Shown here piece by piece: positions 52,197 to 60,929 of a stretch of DNA of 64,000 bases; position 1 is the first letter of the stretch; every line of letters starts with the position of its first letter. Under the pieces are notes generated by a model. That model made no database searches, was not told the DNA's origin, and saw only the letters and a program-made list of their open reading frames with translations. The translations under genes were made by a program, and so were the position numbers. The stretch covers positions 1-64,000 of the forward strand of contig DATKSK010000071.1 of assembly GCA_035531755.1 (NCBI GenBank), written 5' to 3'. The DNA is from Acidimicrobiales bacterium. Its GTDB lineage: Bacteria > Actinomycetota > Acidimicrobiia > Acidimicrobiales > UBA8190.

Positions 52197-52973
52197 TCAC
52201 TTGTGTGCCGGGCCGGTGGCGGTGGCACCGGCCCGTCGGGCGTCGACTCGCCCCACACGCCCGAGGAGCTCGGCGAGGTCCGCGACGACGATGTCCGCCC
52301 CGGCCGCCACCAGCTGGGCCGGGCTCACGCTCCGGGCGACGCCGACCACGAGCCCGAACTCCCCCGCCTGCCCCGCCTGCACCCCGGCCAGCGCGTCCTC
52401 CACAACGGCGGCACGGGCCGCGGGCACGCCGAGGGCACCGGCGGCCCACAGGAACGTGTCCGGCGCCGGCTTCCCCGCCAGATGGTGCCCGGCGGCCACC
52501 CGGCCGTCCACCACGACGTCGAAGAGGCCCGTGATCCCCGCCGACCGGAGGACCGCCATGCAGTTCTCGCTGGCGGAGACGACCGCCGTCGGCACGCCCG
52601 TGCGCCGCACCGCCTCGACGAAGGTGACCGACCCCGGGAACGCCGCCACCGCGCCCGCACCCAGCCGGTGGAGGACGAACTCGTTCTTGCGGTTGCCGAC
52701 TCCGCACACGGTCTCGCTGGCCGGCGGGTCGGACGGCGAGCCCTCGGGCAACTCGATACCACGGGATGCGAGGAAATCGCGCACACCGTCATAGCGTGGC
52801 TTCCCGTCGACGAAGCGCTGGTAGTCACCGACGAGGTCGAAGGGCTCGACCGCGACGGCGAGCCCCGCGCCACGGCGGGCCAACACCTCGTCGAAGGTCT
52901 CCTTCCACGCCGCGGCATGCACGCGGGCAGTGTCGGTCAGCACGCCGTCGAGGTCGAACAACCACGCGTCCAC
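52197..52973 (-). CDS. Beta-phosphoglucomutase-like HAD hydrolase
   Basis: HAD motif I FDLDGVLTDTARVHAAAW with the DxD-type nucleophile, cap domain with YQRFVDGKPRYDGVRDFLAS, motif II VVSASEN, motif III with GKPAPDTFLWAAGALGVP and motif IV VVEDALAGVQAGQAG. This is the pattern of beta-phosphoglucomutases, which turn beta-glucose 1-phosphate from GH65 phosphorylases into glucose 6-phosphate. GTG 52973 is preferred because the domain starts there. 258 aa. In mycobacterial Rv2006 a HAD and a GH65 domain are fused; here they are separate. Confidence 0.87.
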   Translation of the reverse strand: MDAWLFDLDGVLTDTARVHAAAWKETFDEVLARRGAGLAVAVEPFDLVGDYQRFVDGKPRYDGVRDFLASRGIELPEGSPSDPPASETVCGVGNRKNEFVLHRLGAGAVAAFPGSVTFVEAVRRTGVPTAVVSASENCMAVLRSAGITGLFDVVVDGRVAAGHHLAGKPAPDTFLWAAGALGVPAARAAVVEDALAGVQAGQAGEFGLVVGVARSVSPAQLVAAGADIVVADLAELLGRVGRVDARRAGATATGPAHK

Positions 52974-53019
52974 AGCACCGCCGATGCCGGCGGCGGCCGA
53001 ACCTGCTCGCCGGCCGCGT

Positions 53020-53430
53020 TCAGCGCCTGACAACGGGGACCCGGGTCGACGCCGTCTTGGCCTCTTCGCCCACGGGGACGCGGATCTCGAGGATCCCGTC
53101 GCCATAGGTCGCCTTGACGTCGTCCTCCTTGGTCCCCGCGGGGAGCGACATCGTGCGGACGAACGACCCGTACCGGAACTCCGACCGGTAGCCGTCCCTG
53201 GCCTTGTGCTCGGACTTCTCCTCGCGCCGGGCACGGATGTGCAGCATCCCGTCGGAGATCGTGATCTCCACGTCCTTGTCGGGATCGATGCCGGGCAGCT
53301 CCGTCCGGACGACGAGGGCGTCACCGTCGACGAACTCCTCGACCCGCAACCACGAGCCGTCGGCTTCGGGGTCGAAGAACCGCCGCCAGAGCTCCGGGAG
53401 CTCCAAGTGCTCACGCTTCACGAGTGCCAT
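53020..53430 (-). CDS. Hsp20/alpha-crystallin small heat shock protein
   Basis: The alpha-crystallin domain spans about 25-125 (WLRVEEFVDGDALVVRTELP, GIDPDKDVEITISDGMLHIR, GYRSEFRYGSFVRTMSLPAG), with GILEIRVPV as the conserved G-I-L core. The N-terminal arm is short. 136 aa. ATG 53430. It resembles mycobacterial HspX, the DosR-induced alpha-crystallin. A palindrome at 53527-53540 is 97 bases upstream. It is divergent from the AhpD-like gene. Confidence 0.9.
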   Translation of the reverse strand: MALVKREHLELPELWRRFFDPEADGSWLRVEEFVDGDALVVRTELPGIDPDKDVEITISDGMLHIRARREEKSEHKARDGYRSEFRYGSFVRTMSLPAGTKEDDVKATYGDGILEIRVPVGEEAKTASTRVPVVRR

Positions 53431-53526
53431 GCCACACCTCCTCGAGCATCACCGCCCACCCGCGTGCCACATTCCCGTGACATTGCCGCCATTCCAATTG
53501 GACTGCGCCGGCCACCCCGCCCGTTA

Positions 53527-53540
53527 GGGCCGAACGTCCC
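53527..53540 (-). promoter_or_regulatory. DosR-like box upstream of hsp20
   Basis: GGGCCGAACGTCCC matches the box at 51900-51913 in 12 of 14 bases, and the flanking TA is shared too. It is 97 bases before the Hsp20 start. A partial palindrome: GGGcCG pairs with CGtCCC. Confidence 0.55.
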
Positions 53541-53600
53541 GATCGGGCAGTCCTCCTGCGCCGCTCGTCCACAGCCGCCTGTGGGAACTGGGGATGGATG

Positions 53601-53614
53601 TGACCTTGGTCCCG
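53601..53614 (+). promoter_or_regulatory. DosR-like box in the hsp20/AhpD divergent region
   Basis: GTGACCTTGGTCCC agrees with the DosR core GGGACTTTAGTCCC in 11 of 14 bases, the best match in the window. It is a near-palindrome (GACC-TT-GGTC). It lies between divergent genes and could serve either. Apart from these boxes the 53431-53815 gap holds nothing I can identify. Confidence 0.6.
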
Positions 53615-53766
53615 ATCCGTACGAGGGGGCCCGAAGACGGAACACCGTCCCCACGGGCAGGGTTGTACCGGGTGGAGGACCCGCCTCCTGGCGGCCGAGC
53701 CGAGCGGGTGTGACGCCGGTGTGCGCCCGCCCTCCGGCGACGGTGGGGCGGGCGGCATCGCGTTTG

Positions 53767-53780
53767 CGGACCTTCGACTC
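53767..53780 (+). promoter_or_regulatory. DosR-like box before the AhpD-like gene
   Basis: CGGACCTTCGACTC shares 11 of 14 bases with 56441-56454 and lies 35 bases before ATG 53816. Confidence 0.4.
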
Positions 53781-53815
53781 TGGGCGTCGGGGCCGCCGAT
53801 CAGCACGATCGGGGC

Positions 53816-54208
53816 ATGGAGAACAACGTCAAGGTCATAGCTGATCTGCGCGAGCCGACACGGTCGTTGCGCCAGGCGGCGCCGGAGGCGTGGGCGGGCT
53901 TCGGTGCCCTGCACGACGCTGCGGTCGCCGAGGGGGTGCTGCCGGGCAAGGTGAAGGAACTGATGGCCCTGGTCATCGCCGTGGTCAAGCAATGCGACGG
54001 CTGCATCGCCTACCACGCCAAGGCGGCCGCCCGGCTGGGTGCGACCGAGCAGGAGGTCGCCGAGACCCTGTCGGTGGCGCTGATGATGGACGGAGGGACC
54101 GCCACCGTGTACGGGCCCCGCGCCTGGGCCGCGTATCGCGAGTTCGCCGACATCGCTCCCCTCGGTGTTGCCCAGCCCGTGATAGCGGGCGACACCGCCA
54201 CGGGGTGA
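53816..54208 (+). CDS. AhpD/carboxymuconolactone decarboxylase-like protein
   Basis: Helical AhpD-like fold with the redox pair CDGC in VIAVVKQCDGCIAYHAKAAA; the nearby His is the usual relay residue. These proteins act as disulfide reductases or peroxidase partners. 130 aa from ATG 53816. The SQR-like gene overlaps its stop (GTGA), and TusE- and DsrE-like genes follow, so it may keep a thiol carrier reduced in sulfur handling. Confidence 0.86.
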   Translation: MENNVKVIADLREPTRSLRQAAPEAWAGFGALHDAAVAEGVLPGKVKELMALVIAVVKQCDGCIAYHAKAAARLGATEQEVAETLSVALMMDGGTATVYGPRAWAAYREFADIAPLGVAQPVIAGDTATG

Positions 54209-55458
54209 CGGTGGCGCAACGCATCGTGATCCTCGGAGGGGGCACCGGGGGCACCCTGGTCGGCAACCGCCTGCGCCGGGCCCTCGACGAGGACGCCGCC
54301 GAGATCGTCGTCGTGGACCAGGACGACGATCACGTATACCAGCCCGGCCTGCTGTTCGTGCCCTTCGGCCTCGCCCACCTGGACGAGATCACCCGGCCCC
54401 GCCGGCACCAGCTGCACCGGGGGATCGCCTTTCGTGAGTGCGCCGTCGACCACGTGGACATCGACGCCGATCGGGTGCATCTCAGCGACGGCACCACGCT
54501 CGACTACGACGTCCTCGTCGTGGCCACCGGGTCGACCCTGGTGCCGGAGGAGACCGAGGGACTGCTGGGGCCGGGCTGGATGGAGAAGGTCTTCACCTTC
54601 TACACGCCGCAGGGAGCCTCCGCCCTCCACGAGGCGCTCGAGTGGTTCGAGGGCGGGCGTCTCGTGGTCGGCGTGGTGGACCTGCCCATCAAATGCCCGG
54701 TCGCACCGTTGGAGTTCTGCTTCCTCGCCGACTGGTACCTGCGCGAGCGCGGCATCCGCGACCAGGTCGACCTGCGGTACGTCACGCCGCTCGACAGCGC
54801 GTTCACCACGCCCGAGGCCGCCCGCACGCTCGGCGGGATCCTCGAGGAGAAGGGCGTGGCGTTGGTCACGGAATTCAACATCGGCGAGGTCGACGGCTCC
54901 GGCGGCCGTCTCGTCGGGTACGACGGCCGCGAGGTCCCTTTCGACCTGGCCGTGCTCGTCCCCCTCCACGGCGGCGCCCCCTACGTGGGCCGCTCGCCCG
55001 GCCTGGGGGACGCGCTGGGGTTCGTGCGCACCGAGCCGCACACGCTGCAGTCGCTGGCCAAGCCCAACGTGTTCGCCCTGGGCGACGCCGCCGACCTGCC
55101 GGCATCGAAGGCGGGCTCGGTCACCCACTTCGAGGGCGAGACCCTCGTCTCCAACGTCTGCCGCTTCCTGGCGGGCGAACCGCTCCAGGCTTCGTACGAC
55201 GGCCACACCAACTGCTTCATCGAGACGGGTTTCGGCAAGGCGCTCCTGATCGACTTCAACTACGACACCGAGCCCCTGTCGGGGCACTACCCGGGGGATG
55301 TCGGCCTCCCCCTCCTGAAGGAGTCACGGCTCAACCACCTGGGCAAGCTCATGTTCCAGTGGTTCTACTGGCACGGCCTGCTCCCGGGCCGGGACGTCCC
55401 GGGGATCGGCTCGGCCATGCCGAGCGCCGGGAAGCACGCCGCACCGGTGGCGCGGTGA
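54205..55458 (+). CDS. FAD-dependent sulfide:quinone oxidoreductase-like protein
   Basis: FAD fold start RIVILGGGTGGTLVGNRLRR, then VVVDQDDDHVYQPGLLFVPFG, YDVLVVATGSTLVPEETEG, DLPIKCPVAPLEFCFLADWY (redox Cys region K-C-P-x-A-P), and NVFALGDAADLPASKAGSVT with FEGETLVSNVCRFLAG. This is the SQR family pattern; other members are flavocytochrome or persulfide enzymes. Membrane-surface enzyme donating electrons to quinone. 417 aa. GTG 54205 overlaps the AhpD-like stop. Confidence 0.87.
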   Translation: MTVAQRIVILGGGTGGTLVGNRLRRALDEDAAEIVVVDQDDDHVYQPGLLFVPFGLAHLDEITRPRRHQLHRGIAFRECAVDHVDIDADRVHLSDGTTLDYDVLVVATGSTLVPEETEGLLGPGWMEKVFTFYTPQGASALHEALEWFEGGRLVVGVVDLPIKCPVAPLEFCFLADWYLRERGIRDQVDLRYVTPLDSAFTTPEAARTLGGILEEKGVALVTEFNIGEVDGSGGRLVGYDGREVPFDLAVLVPLHGGAPYVGRSPGLGDALGFVRTEPHTLQSLAKPNVFALGDAADLPASKAGSVTHFEGETLVSNVCRFLAGEPLQASYDGHTNCFIETGFGKALLIDFNYDTEPLSGHYPGDVGLPLLKESRLNHLGKLMFQWFYWHGLLPGRDVPGIGSAMPSAGKHAAPVAR

Positions 55459-55493
55459 GCACCGCCCACGGCGCGCGCGAGAAGGGAGTCGAC

Positions 55494-55829
55494 ATGCCAA
55501 CCACGACAGCCGCCTCGGAGGCCACCTACGCGGGGCGGCCCGTGACGGTCAACGACGAAGGGTTCTTCGAGGACCCCTCCCAGTGGACCGAGGAGATGGC
55601 GCCCGAGATCGCACGGGCCGAGGGCATCCCCGAGCTCACGGACCGGCACTGGCAGGTCCTCCGGTTCATGCGCGCCGAGTACGCCGCCACCGGCGCCGGC
55701 CCGACCGTGCGCGTGCTGGGCAAGACGTCGGGCGTCTCGGTGAAGGAGCTCTACGAGCTGTTCCCGAAGGGCCCGGCGAAGACCGCCGCCAAGATCGCCG
55801 GCATTCCCAAGCCCCGCGGCTGCATCTGA
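55494..55829 (+). CDS. TusE/DsrC-like sulfur-carrier protein
   Basis: About 111 aa with VTVNDEGFFEDPSQWTEEMA, HWQVLRFMRAEYAATGAGPT and a C-terminus ending PKPRGCI. The penultimate Cys is the persulfide-carrying Cys of TusE/DsrC. The second Cys that true DsrC has 10-11 residues earlier is absent (Ala/Lys region), so it is TusE-like. ATG 55494 is chosen for AGGGAG. Follows the SQR-like gene by 35 bases and precedes a DsrE2-like gene, forming a sulfur-relay set. Confidence 0.88.
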   Translation: MPTTTAASEATYAGRPVTVNDEGFFEDPSQWTEEMAPEIARAEGIPELTDRHWQVLRFMRAEYAATGAGPTVRVLGKTSGVSVKELYELFPKGPAKTAAKIAGIPKPRGCI

Positions 55830-55902
55830 CCGATCCGACCACACCGGCGCCGGGCCACCCCGGGCGGCAACCGGCCCCCGGCCAGACGAAAGGACTCCGG
55901 CA

Positions 55903-56370
55903 ATGGCAGACACGATCACGAAGGTGTCGATCGTCATCTCCAAGGGTTCGCTCGAGGGCGTCTACCCCGGCCTCATCATGGCCAACGGGGCACGGGCCGA
56001 GGGGATCGAGGCCAATCTCTTCTTCACCTTCTTCGGCCTCGACGCCGTGCACAAGAAGCGCTATGAGCACATAAAGGTCGCCACGGTGGGCAACCCGGGG
56101 CTGCACCTGGCCACCCTGGCGGGTGGCCTGCCCGGTGTGTCGAGCGTCCTGACGCACTACATGGAGCGCAAGATGGACAAGCTCGACATCCCGCCGATCC
56201 CCGAGTTCCTGGCCATGATCGCCGACACCGGGGCGGGCCTGTACGGCTGCAAGGCCTCGTGCGACCTGTTCGAGCTCACCCACGACGACCTCATCGACCA
56301 GGTGAAGGACATCATCACGGTGGGCGAGTTCTACGCCATGGCGGCCGGCGGCCAGATCATCTTCACGTAG
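55903..56370 (+). CDS. DsrE2-like sulfurtransferase
   Basis: ATG 55903: VSIVISKGSLEGVYPGLIMA, EANLFFTFFGLDAVHKKRYE, HYMERKMDKLDIPPIPEFLA, GLYGCKASCDLFELTHDDLI. The DsrE/DsrF-like fold with Cys in GCKASCD carries persulfide sulfur; the DsrE2 subgroup is usually found next to TusA/DsrC and SQR genes. 155 aa. Downstream of TusE by 73 bases. It may accept sulfur from the SQR-like enzyme or pass it to TusE. Confidence 0.87.
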   Translation: MADTITKVSIVISKGSLEGVYPGLIMANGARAEGIEANLFFTFFGLDAVHKKRYEHIKVATVGNPGLHLATLAGGLPGVSSVLTHYMERKMDKLDIPPIPEFLAMIADTGAGLYGCKASCDLFELTHDDLIDQVKDIITVGEFYAMAAGGQIIFT

Positions 56371-56440
56371 CCAGTTCATCTTCACGGACGAGATCCGCGG
56401 CGGATCCGCCACGGGCACCCGGTCGGGCAGCAGGCAAGTC

Positions 56441-56454
56441 TGGACCTTGGACCC
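56441..56454 (+). promoter_or_regulatory. DosR-like box upstream of DUF1918/PEP synthase
   Basis: TGGACCTTGGACCC matches the DosR core in 10 of 14 bases. It is 83 bases before the DUF1918 ATG at 56538. Confidence 0.45.
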
Positions 56455-56537
56455 TGGGCGGCGGGGCCCGCCCGGGCGAACATGGCACCGAGGCATCGAA
56501 GCCGCCGGTCACCCCGGCTGAGCAGGAGGTCGAGCTG

Positions 56538-56798
56538 ATGCGGGCAGCAATTGGCGACATGCTCGTCGTGCACGGGCACCGCGCCGGGGAAGCGGATCGT
56601 ACGGGCGAGATCATCGAGGTCCACGAGGCCGGCGGTGCTCCGCCGTACGTCGTGCGGTGGGACGAGGACGGCCACGTGGGACTGGTGTTCCCCGGCCCCG
56701 ACGCCACCATCCAGAGGGTTGCCGGGCGGGCCGGGCACGGCTCGCCCCGCCCCCGTGGGCATCGCAAGGGACCTCGGCCGTCCCCTGTCCGGCATTGA
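56538..56798 (+). CDS. DUF1918 protein
   Basis: 86 aa: MRAAIGDMLVVHGHRAGEAD, RTGEIIEVHEAGGAPPYVVR, WDEDGHVGLVFPGPDATIQR. This is the whole of the small DUF1918 family, common in actinobacteria and often beside stress genes. Beta-rich single domain; function unknown. ATG 56538 has AGGAGG. PEP synthase starts 24 bases after its stop. Confidence 0.9.
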   Translation: MRAAIGDMLVVHGHRAGEADRTGEIIEVHEAGGAPPYVVRWDEDGHVGLVFPGPDATIQRVAGRAGHGSPRPRGHRKGPRPSPVRH

Positions 56799-56822
56799 GG
56801 CGCGGCTCGGGAGGAGCGCACG

Positions 56823-59285
56823 ATGGACATGATCCGCTGGTTCGGCGATGTCGGCCTCGATGACGCGCCGCAGGTCGGCGGCAAGGGAGCGAACCTCGGG
56901 GAGCTGACGGCGGCGGGGCTCCCGGTCCCCCCGGGATTCATCGTCACGAGCGACGCCTTCCTCGACGCCATCGATCGCAGCGGGGCGCGTGCGCGGCTCC
57001 GGGACGTGATCGCCGGTGCCGTGCCCGACGACCCGGCCAGCCTGGCCGCGGGCGCGCGCCAGGCCCAGGAGCTCGTCACGGCCACCCCGGTCCCGCCCGA
57101 CCTGGCCGACGCCGTGCGCGATGCATATCGCCGGCTCGGGCCCGGCACCCGCGTGGCGGTGCGCTCGTCGGGGACGAGTGAGGACAGCGCGGGCACGTCG
57201 TTCGCCGGTATGAATGCCACGTTCACGAACGTCGCCGGCGACGAGGAGCTGCTCGCCCGCATCGTGGACTGCTGGGCTTCCCTGTACGGCGAGCGGGTGA
57301 TCTCCTATCGCGCCAGCCAGGAGGTCGGGGAGGAGCCCTCGCTGGCCGTCGTCGTCCAGCAGATGGTGCCGTCGGAGCGCTCCGGTGTGATGTTCACCGT
57401 CGACCCGTCACGGGCCCATCCCGACCACCTCGTGGTCGAGGCGGCGTTCGGCCAGGGCGAGGTGGTCGTGAGCGGCCAGGTCGAGCCCGACACCTACGTG
57501 GTCGAACGGTCGGGCCCGACGCTGCTGCACGTCCGCATCGGCATCAAGACCACGAAGATCGTCCAGGGCGCCGACGGCCACGACCGGCAGGTCGACCTCG
57601 ACGCCGGCGAAGGGTCACGTCGCGTCCTCACCGACGAGGAGGTCCTCGGCCTCGCCAGGCTGGGCTTGGCGGTCGAGGCGCACTACGGCACCCCGCAGGA
57701 CGTCGAGTGGGCCATCGCGGGTGGCAACACCTACCTGGTCCAGTCGCGACCCATCACGACGCTCGCCGATCGGCCCCCTCGCGATGTGCCGTCCCCGACG
57801 GGCGCAGCCATGGGATCGCCCGCCCCGGTGGGTACCGCCACGGCGCCGACCGTGACCGTGCTCGTGTCGGGGCTGGCGGCCTCCGCCGGTCGGGCGTCCG
57901 GTCACGTCCGGGTGCTGCGCTCCCCCGACGAGGGCGCCGCGCTCCTCGACGGGGAGATCCTCGTCGCCCCCATGACCAGCCCCGACTGGGTGCCCACGAT
58001 GCGCCGGGCGGCGGCCCTGGTCACCGACGGCGGCGGCATGACCTGCCACGCCGCCATCGTGACGCGCGAGTTGGGCGTGCCGTGCGTGGTGGGGGCGCGC
58101 AACGCCACCACCGTGCTGCGCGACGGCGAGATGGTGACCGTCGACGGGGCCAAGGGTGAGGTCTACGAGGGAGCGGTGGAGGCAGAGCCGGATGCGGCCG
58201 GCACCGCCGTCCCTGCCACGGCGTCGAGCCTGTCGGCTTCGACGGACGGATCGGCGGCCGGGGCGCCGGTGCTCGCAACCCGCCTCTACGTCAATCTCGC
58301 CATCGCCGAGCACGCCGAGGAGGTGGCGGCCATGCCCGTCGACGGCGTCGGGCTGCTGCGCGCCGAGTTCATGGTCGTCGACGCGCTGCACGGCGTGCAC
58401 CCGCGGCTGCTGCTCGAGCGCGGCGAGGAGAAGGCCTTCGTGGACGCCATGGCGGCGTCGCTGCTTCGGATCACTCGCGCCTTCGCCCCCCGCCCCGTCG
58501 TCTACCGGAGCATCGACTTCCGGACCAACGAGTTCCGCAGCCTGGAAGGGGGTGAGCGCTTCGAGCCACACGAGGAGAACCCGATGATCGGCTACCGCGG
58601 CTGCTACCGCTACGTGCGCGAGCCCGACCTGTTCCGGCTGGAGCTCGACGTGCTCGCCAAGGTCCTCGAGCAGACGCAGAACCTCCGCCTCATGATCCCC
58701 TTCGTGCGCACCCGGTGGGAGCTCGAGGCCTGCCTCCAGATCGTCGACACCAGCCCGGTCGCAGGTGTGCTCCCCGTGTGGGTGATGGCCGAGGTGCCGT
58801 CCGTGGCGTTCTTCATCCCGCAGTACGCCGCCATGGGCATCGAGGGAGTCTCCATCGGGAGCAACGACCTGACCCAGCTGGTGCTGGGCGTGGACCGCGA
58901 CTCGGAGGTGTGCGCCGAGTTGTTCGACGAGGCGGACCCCGCGGTGCTCGACGCCATCGGGCGGATCGTCCGCGGCTGCCGGGACGCCGGGATCACCTCG
59001 TCACTGTGCGGGCAGGCACCCTCCAACCGACCGGAGTTCGCCGAGCACCTGGTCCGGTTGGGCATCACCTCCATTTCGGTCAATCCCGACGCCGTGGGAG
59101 CGGCGAGACGGTCCATCGCCGCGGCCGAGTGGCGGCTGCTGCTCGAGTCATCCGTCCCCGACCGGACGAGCGCGCACCCCGGCGCGGGGCTCACGCCGCG
59201 ACCGCACCGGCACGCCCAGACGCCGGCACCGGCACAGACGCAGGCACAGACGCAGGCACAGCCGCCGGTGCACCCCCGGGCGTAG
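56823..59285 (+). CDS. ppsA: Phosphoenolpyruvate synthase (pyruvate, water dikinase)
   Basis: Makes PEP from pyruvate with ATP, giving AMP and phosphate. The N-terminal ATP-grasp has [40 protein letters not shown], and [20 protein letters not shown]. The phosphohistidine swivel has [20 protein letters not shown], whose His carries phosphate. The C-terminal PEP barrel has [37 protein letters not shown] and [20 protein letters not shown] with the catalytic Cys. 820 aa; the last about 40 residues are a Thr/Gln/Ala-rich tail from DNA repeats. With POR (59298-63921, convergent) it could link acetyl-CoA to gluconeogenesis. Confidence 0.93.
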   Translation: MDMIRWFGDVGLDDAPQVGGKGANLGELTAAGLPVPPGFIVTSDAFLDAIDRSGARARLRDVIAGAVPDDPASLAAGARQAQELVTATPVPPDLADAVRDAYRRLGPGTRVAVRSSGTSEDSAGTSFAGMNATFTNVAGDEELLARIVDCWASLYGERVISYRASQEVGEEPSLAVVVQQMVPSERSGVMFTVDPSRAHPDHLVVEAAFGQGEVVVSGQVEPDTYVVERSGPTLLHVRIGIKTTKIVQGADGHDRQVDLDAGEGSRRVLTDEEVLGLARLGLAVEAHYGTPQDVEWAIAGGNTYLVQSRPITTLADRPPRDVPSPTGAAMGSPAPVGTATAPTVTVLVSGLAASAGRASGHVRVLRSPDEGAALLDGEILVAPMTSPDWVPTMRRAAALVTDGGGMTCHAAIVTRELGVPCVVGARNATTVLRDGEMVTVDGAKGEVYEGAVEAEPDAAGTAVPATASSLSASTDGSAAGAPVLATRLYVNLAIAEHAEEVAAMPVDGVGLLRAEFMVVDALHGVHPRLLLERGEEKAFVDAMAASLLRITRAFAPRPVVYRSIDFRTNEFRSLEGGERFEPHEENPMIGYRGCYRYVREPDLFRLELDVLAKVLEQTQNLRLMIPFVRTRWELEACLQIVDTSPVAGVLPVWVMAEVPSVAFFIPQYAAMGIEGVSIGSNDLTQLVLGVDRDSEVCAELFDEADPAVLDAIGRIVRGCRDAGITSSLCGQAPSNRPEFAEHLVRLGITSISVNPDAVGAARRSIAAAEWRLLLESSVPDRTSAHPGAGLTPRPHRHAQTPAPAQTQAQTQAQPPVHPRA

Positions 59286-59297
59286 GCGCCTGCCCGG

Positions 59298-60929
59298 CTA
59301 GATCCGCTCGGGCTCCATCACGATGGCCCCACAGGGGCACTCCGCCACGCAGATCCCGCAGCCCTTGCAGTAGTCGTAGTCGAAGGCGTAGCGGTTGCCG
59401 ACCCCCAGCTTCATCACGGCGTTGTCGGGGCAGACCCCGAAGCAGTTGTCGCATTCGAAGCAGTTCCCGCACGACATGCACCGCCGCGCCTCGAAGAGGG
59501 CATTGCCCTCGTCGAGGCCTTCCACCACCTCGTCGAAGGTCGACGTCCGCCTGGCCAGGTCCAGCCGGGGACGGACCGTCTTCGGCGCATCGGCGTAGTA
59601 CCAGGTGTTGAGCATCCCGGACGTGGCGATCTCGTGGCGCGGAGGCGGCTGGTGGACGGTCCCCCGGAGCCAGGCGTCGATGTGGCGGGCCGCCTGCTTG
59701 CCGTGACCGATGGCGACGGTGACGGTACGCTCGGCGGGGACCATGTCCCCTCCGGCGAAGACGCCGGGGTGCCCGGTCATCATGTCCGGCCCCACCTCGA
59801 CGACACCGTCCTCCACCACGATGTCCGCCGCGCCCCCCACGAGCGAGAGGTCCGATTCCTGGCCCAGGGCGAGCACGAGGCAGTCGGCGTCGAGCTCCTC
59901 GAATTCGCCTGTCGGTTGCGGGAAGCCCGTCTCGTCGAGCGCCATTCTCTCCAGCACGAGCGTGCCGCTCTCCACCGCCGTGACGGTCGAGAGCCACTTC
60001 ATCCGTACGCCCTCCTCGACGGCCTCCTCCACCTCGATGTCGTGGGCCGGCATGCGATCGCGCGTGCGCCGGTAGACCACGACGGCATCGGTGGCGCCGA
60101 GGCGCCGGGCTGTGCGGGCCGCGTCCATGGCGGTGTTCCCGCCCCCGTACACCGCCACCCGCCGCCCGAGGAGGGGGGGCGACTCGTCCTCCATGCTCCG
60201 CAGCAGCGCCACGGCGTCGACGACCCGGGCAGAGTCTCCGGCCGGGATGTAGGCCCGCTTCCCGATCTCGGCTCCGACGGCCAGGAAGGCGGCGTCGAAG
60301 CCGTCCGACGTCATCGTCGCCAGGACGTCGGTCACCGGGCGGTCGACCTCGATGGTGACGCCGAGCTCCACGATCCGGTCGATCTCGGCCTGGAGCACGG
60401 CGCGCGGCAGGCGGTAGGTGGGGATGCCGAACCGCATCATGCCGCCGGCCACGGGCCCGGCCTCGTAGATGGTGACGGCGTGCCCGAGGCGTGCGAGGTG
60501 GTAAGCGGCCGACAGCCCGGCCGGCCCCGCCCCCACCACGAGCACGCGCTTCCCGCTCGGAGCCGCGTCGGCGCGGAGTTTCCACCCCCGCGCCACGGCC
60601 TCGTCCCCGAGGAAGCGCTCCACGGCGTTGATGCCGACGGCCTCGTCGACCTGGGCGCGGTTGCAGGCGGTCTCGCAGGGGTGGTAGCAGACCCGACCCA
60701 TGACCGCCGGCATGGGGTTGTCCTTCACGATCGCCCGCCACGCCTGCTCGTAGTCGCCGGCCTCGGCGTGGTACAGCCACTGCTGGATGTTCTCCCCCGC
60801 GGGGCAGACGTCGTTGCACGGCGGGATGCGGTCGACGTACACGGGGCGCTCCACGCGCCACGACCCCGTCTTGTTGGCGAGGCTCGACCCGATGTCGAGC
60901 GTGATGGCGAACGGCTTCTCCATGCTCAC
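59298..60929 (-). CDS. GltD-like NAD(P)H/FAD oxidoreductase with C-terminal ferredoxin domain
   Basis: N-terminal cysteine region PPCNDVCPAGENIQQW and MGRVCYHPCETACNRAQVDE (4Fe-4S sites), the FAD fold VLVVGAGPAGLSAAYHLARL, the NAD(P)H fold VAVYGGGNTAMDAARTARRL, and a C-terminal ferredoxin part with RRCMSCGNCFECDNCFGVCP and CKGCGICVAECPCGAI (two 4Fe-4S). Such proteins feed electrons between NAD(P)H and ferredoxin. It is in the POR operon (GTGA overlap with PorB), which lacks a separate PorD; the ferredoxin tail probably takes that role. 543 aa. Confidence 0.9.
   Translation of the reverse strand: MSMEKPFAITLDIGSSLANKTGSWRVERPVYVDRIPPCNDVCPAGENIQQWLYHAEAGDYEQAWRAIVKDNPMPAVMGRVCYHPCETACNRAQVDEAVGINAVERFLGDEAVARGWKLRADAAPSGKRVLVVGAGPAGLSAAYHLARLGHAVTIYEAGPVAGGMMRFGIPTYRLPRAVLQAEIDRIVELGVTIEVDRPVTDVLATMTSDGFDAAFLAVGAEIGKRAYIPAGDSARVVDAVALLRSMEDESPPLLGRRVAVYGGGNTAMDAARTARRLGATDAVVVYRRTRDRMPAHDIEVEEAVEEGVRMKWLSTVTAVESGTLVLERMALDETGFPQPTGEFEELDADCLVLALGQESDLSLVGGAADIVVEDGVVEVGPDMMTGHPGVFAGGDMVPAERTVTVAIGHGKQAARHIDAWLRGTVHQPPPRHEIATSGMLNTWYYADAPKTVRPRLDLARRTSTFDEVVEGLDEGNALFEARRCMSCGNCFECDNCFGVCPDNAVMKLGVGNRYAFDYDYCKGCGICVAECPCGAIVMEPERI

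Noticed and set aside
56441-56454. GGACC palindrome as a restriction-type site only
   Set aside because: Short GC palindromes are common, but this one is shared as a longer motif with three other upstream regions, so it is kept as a candidate regulatory box.
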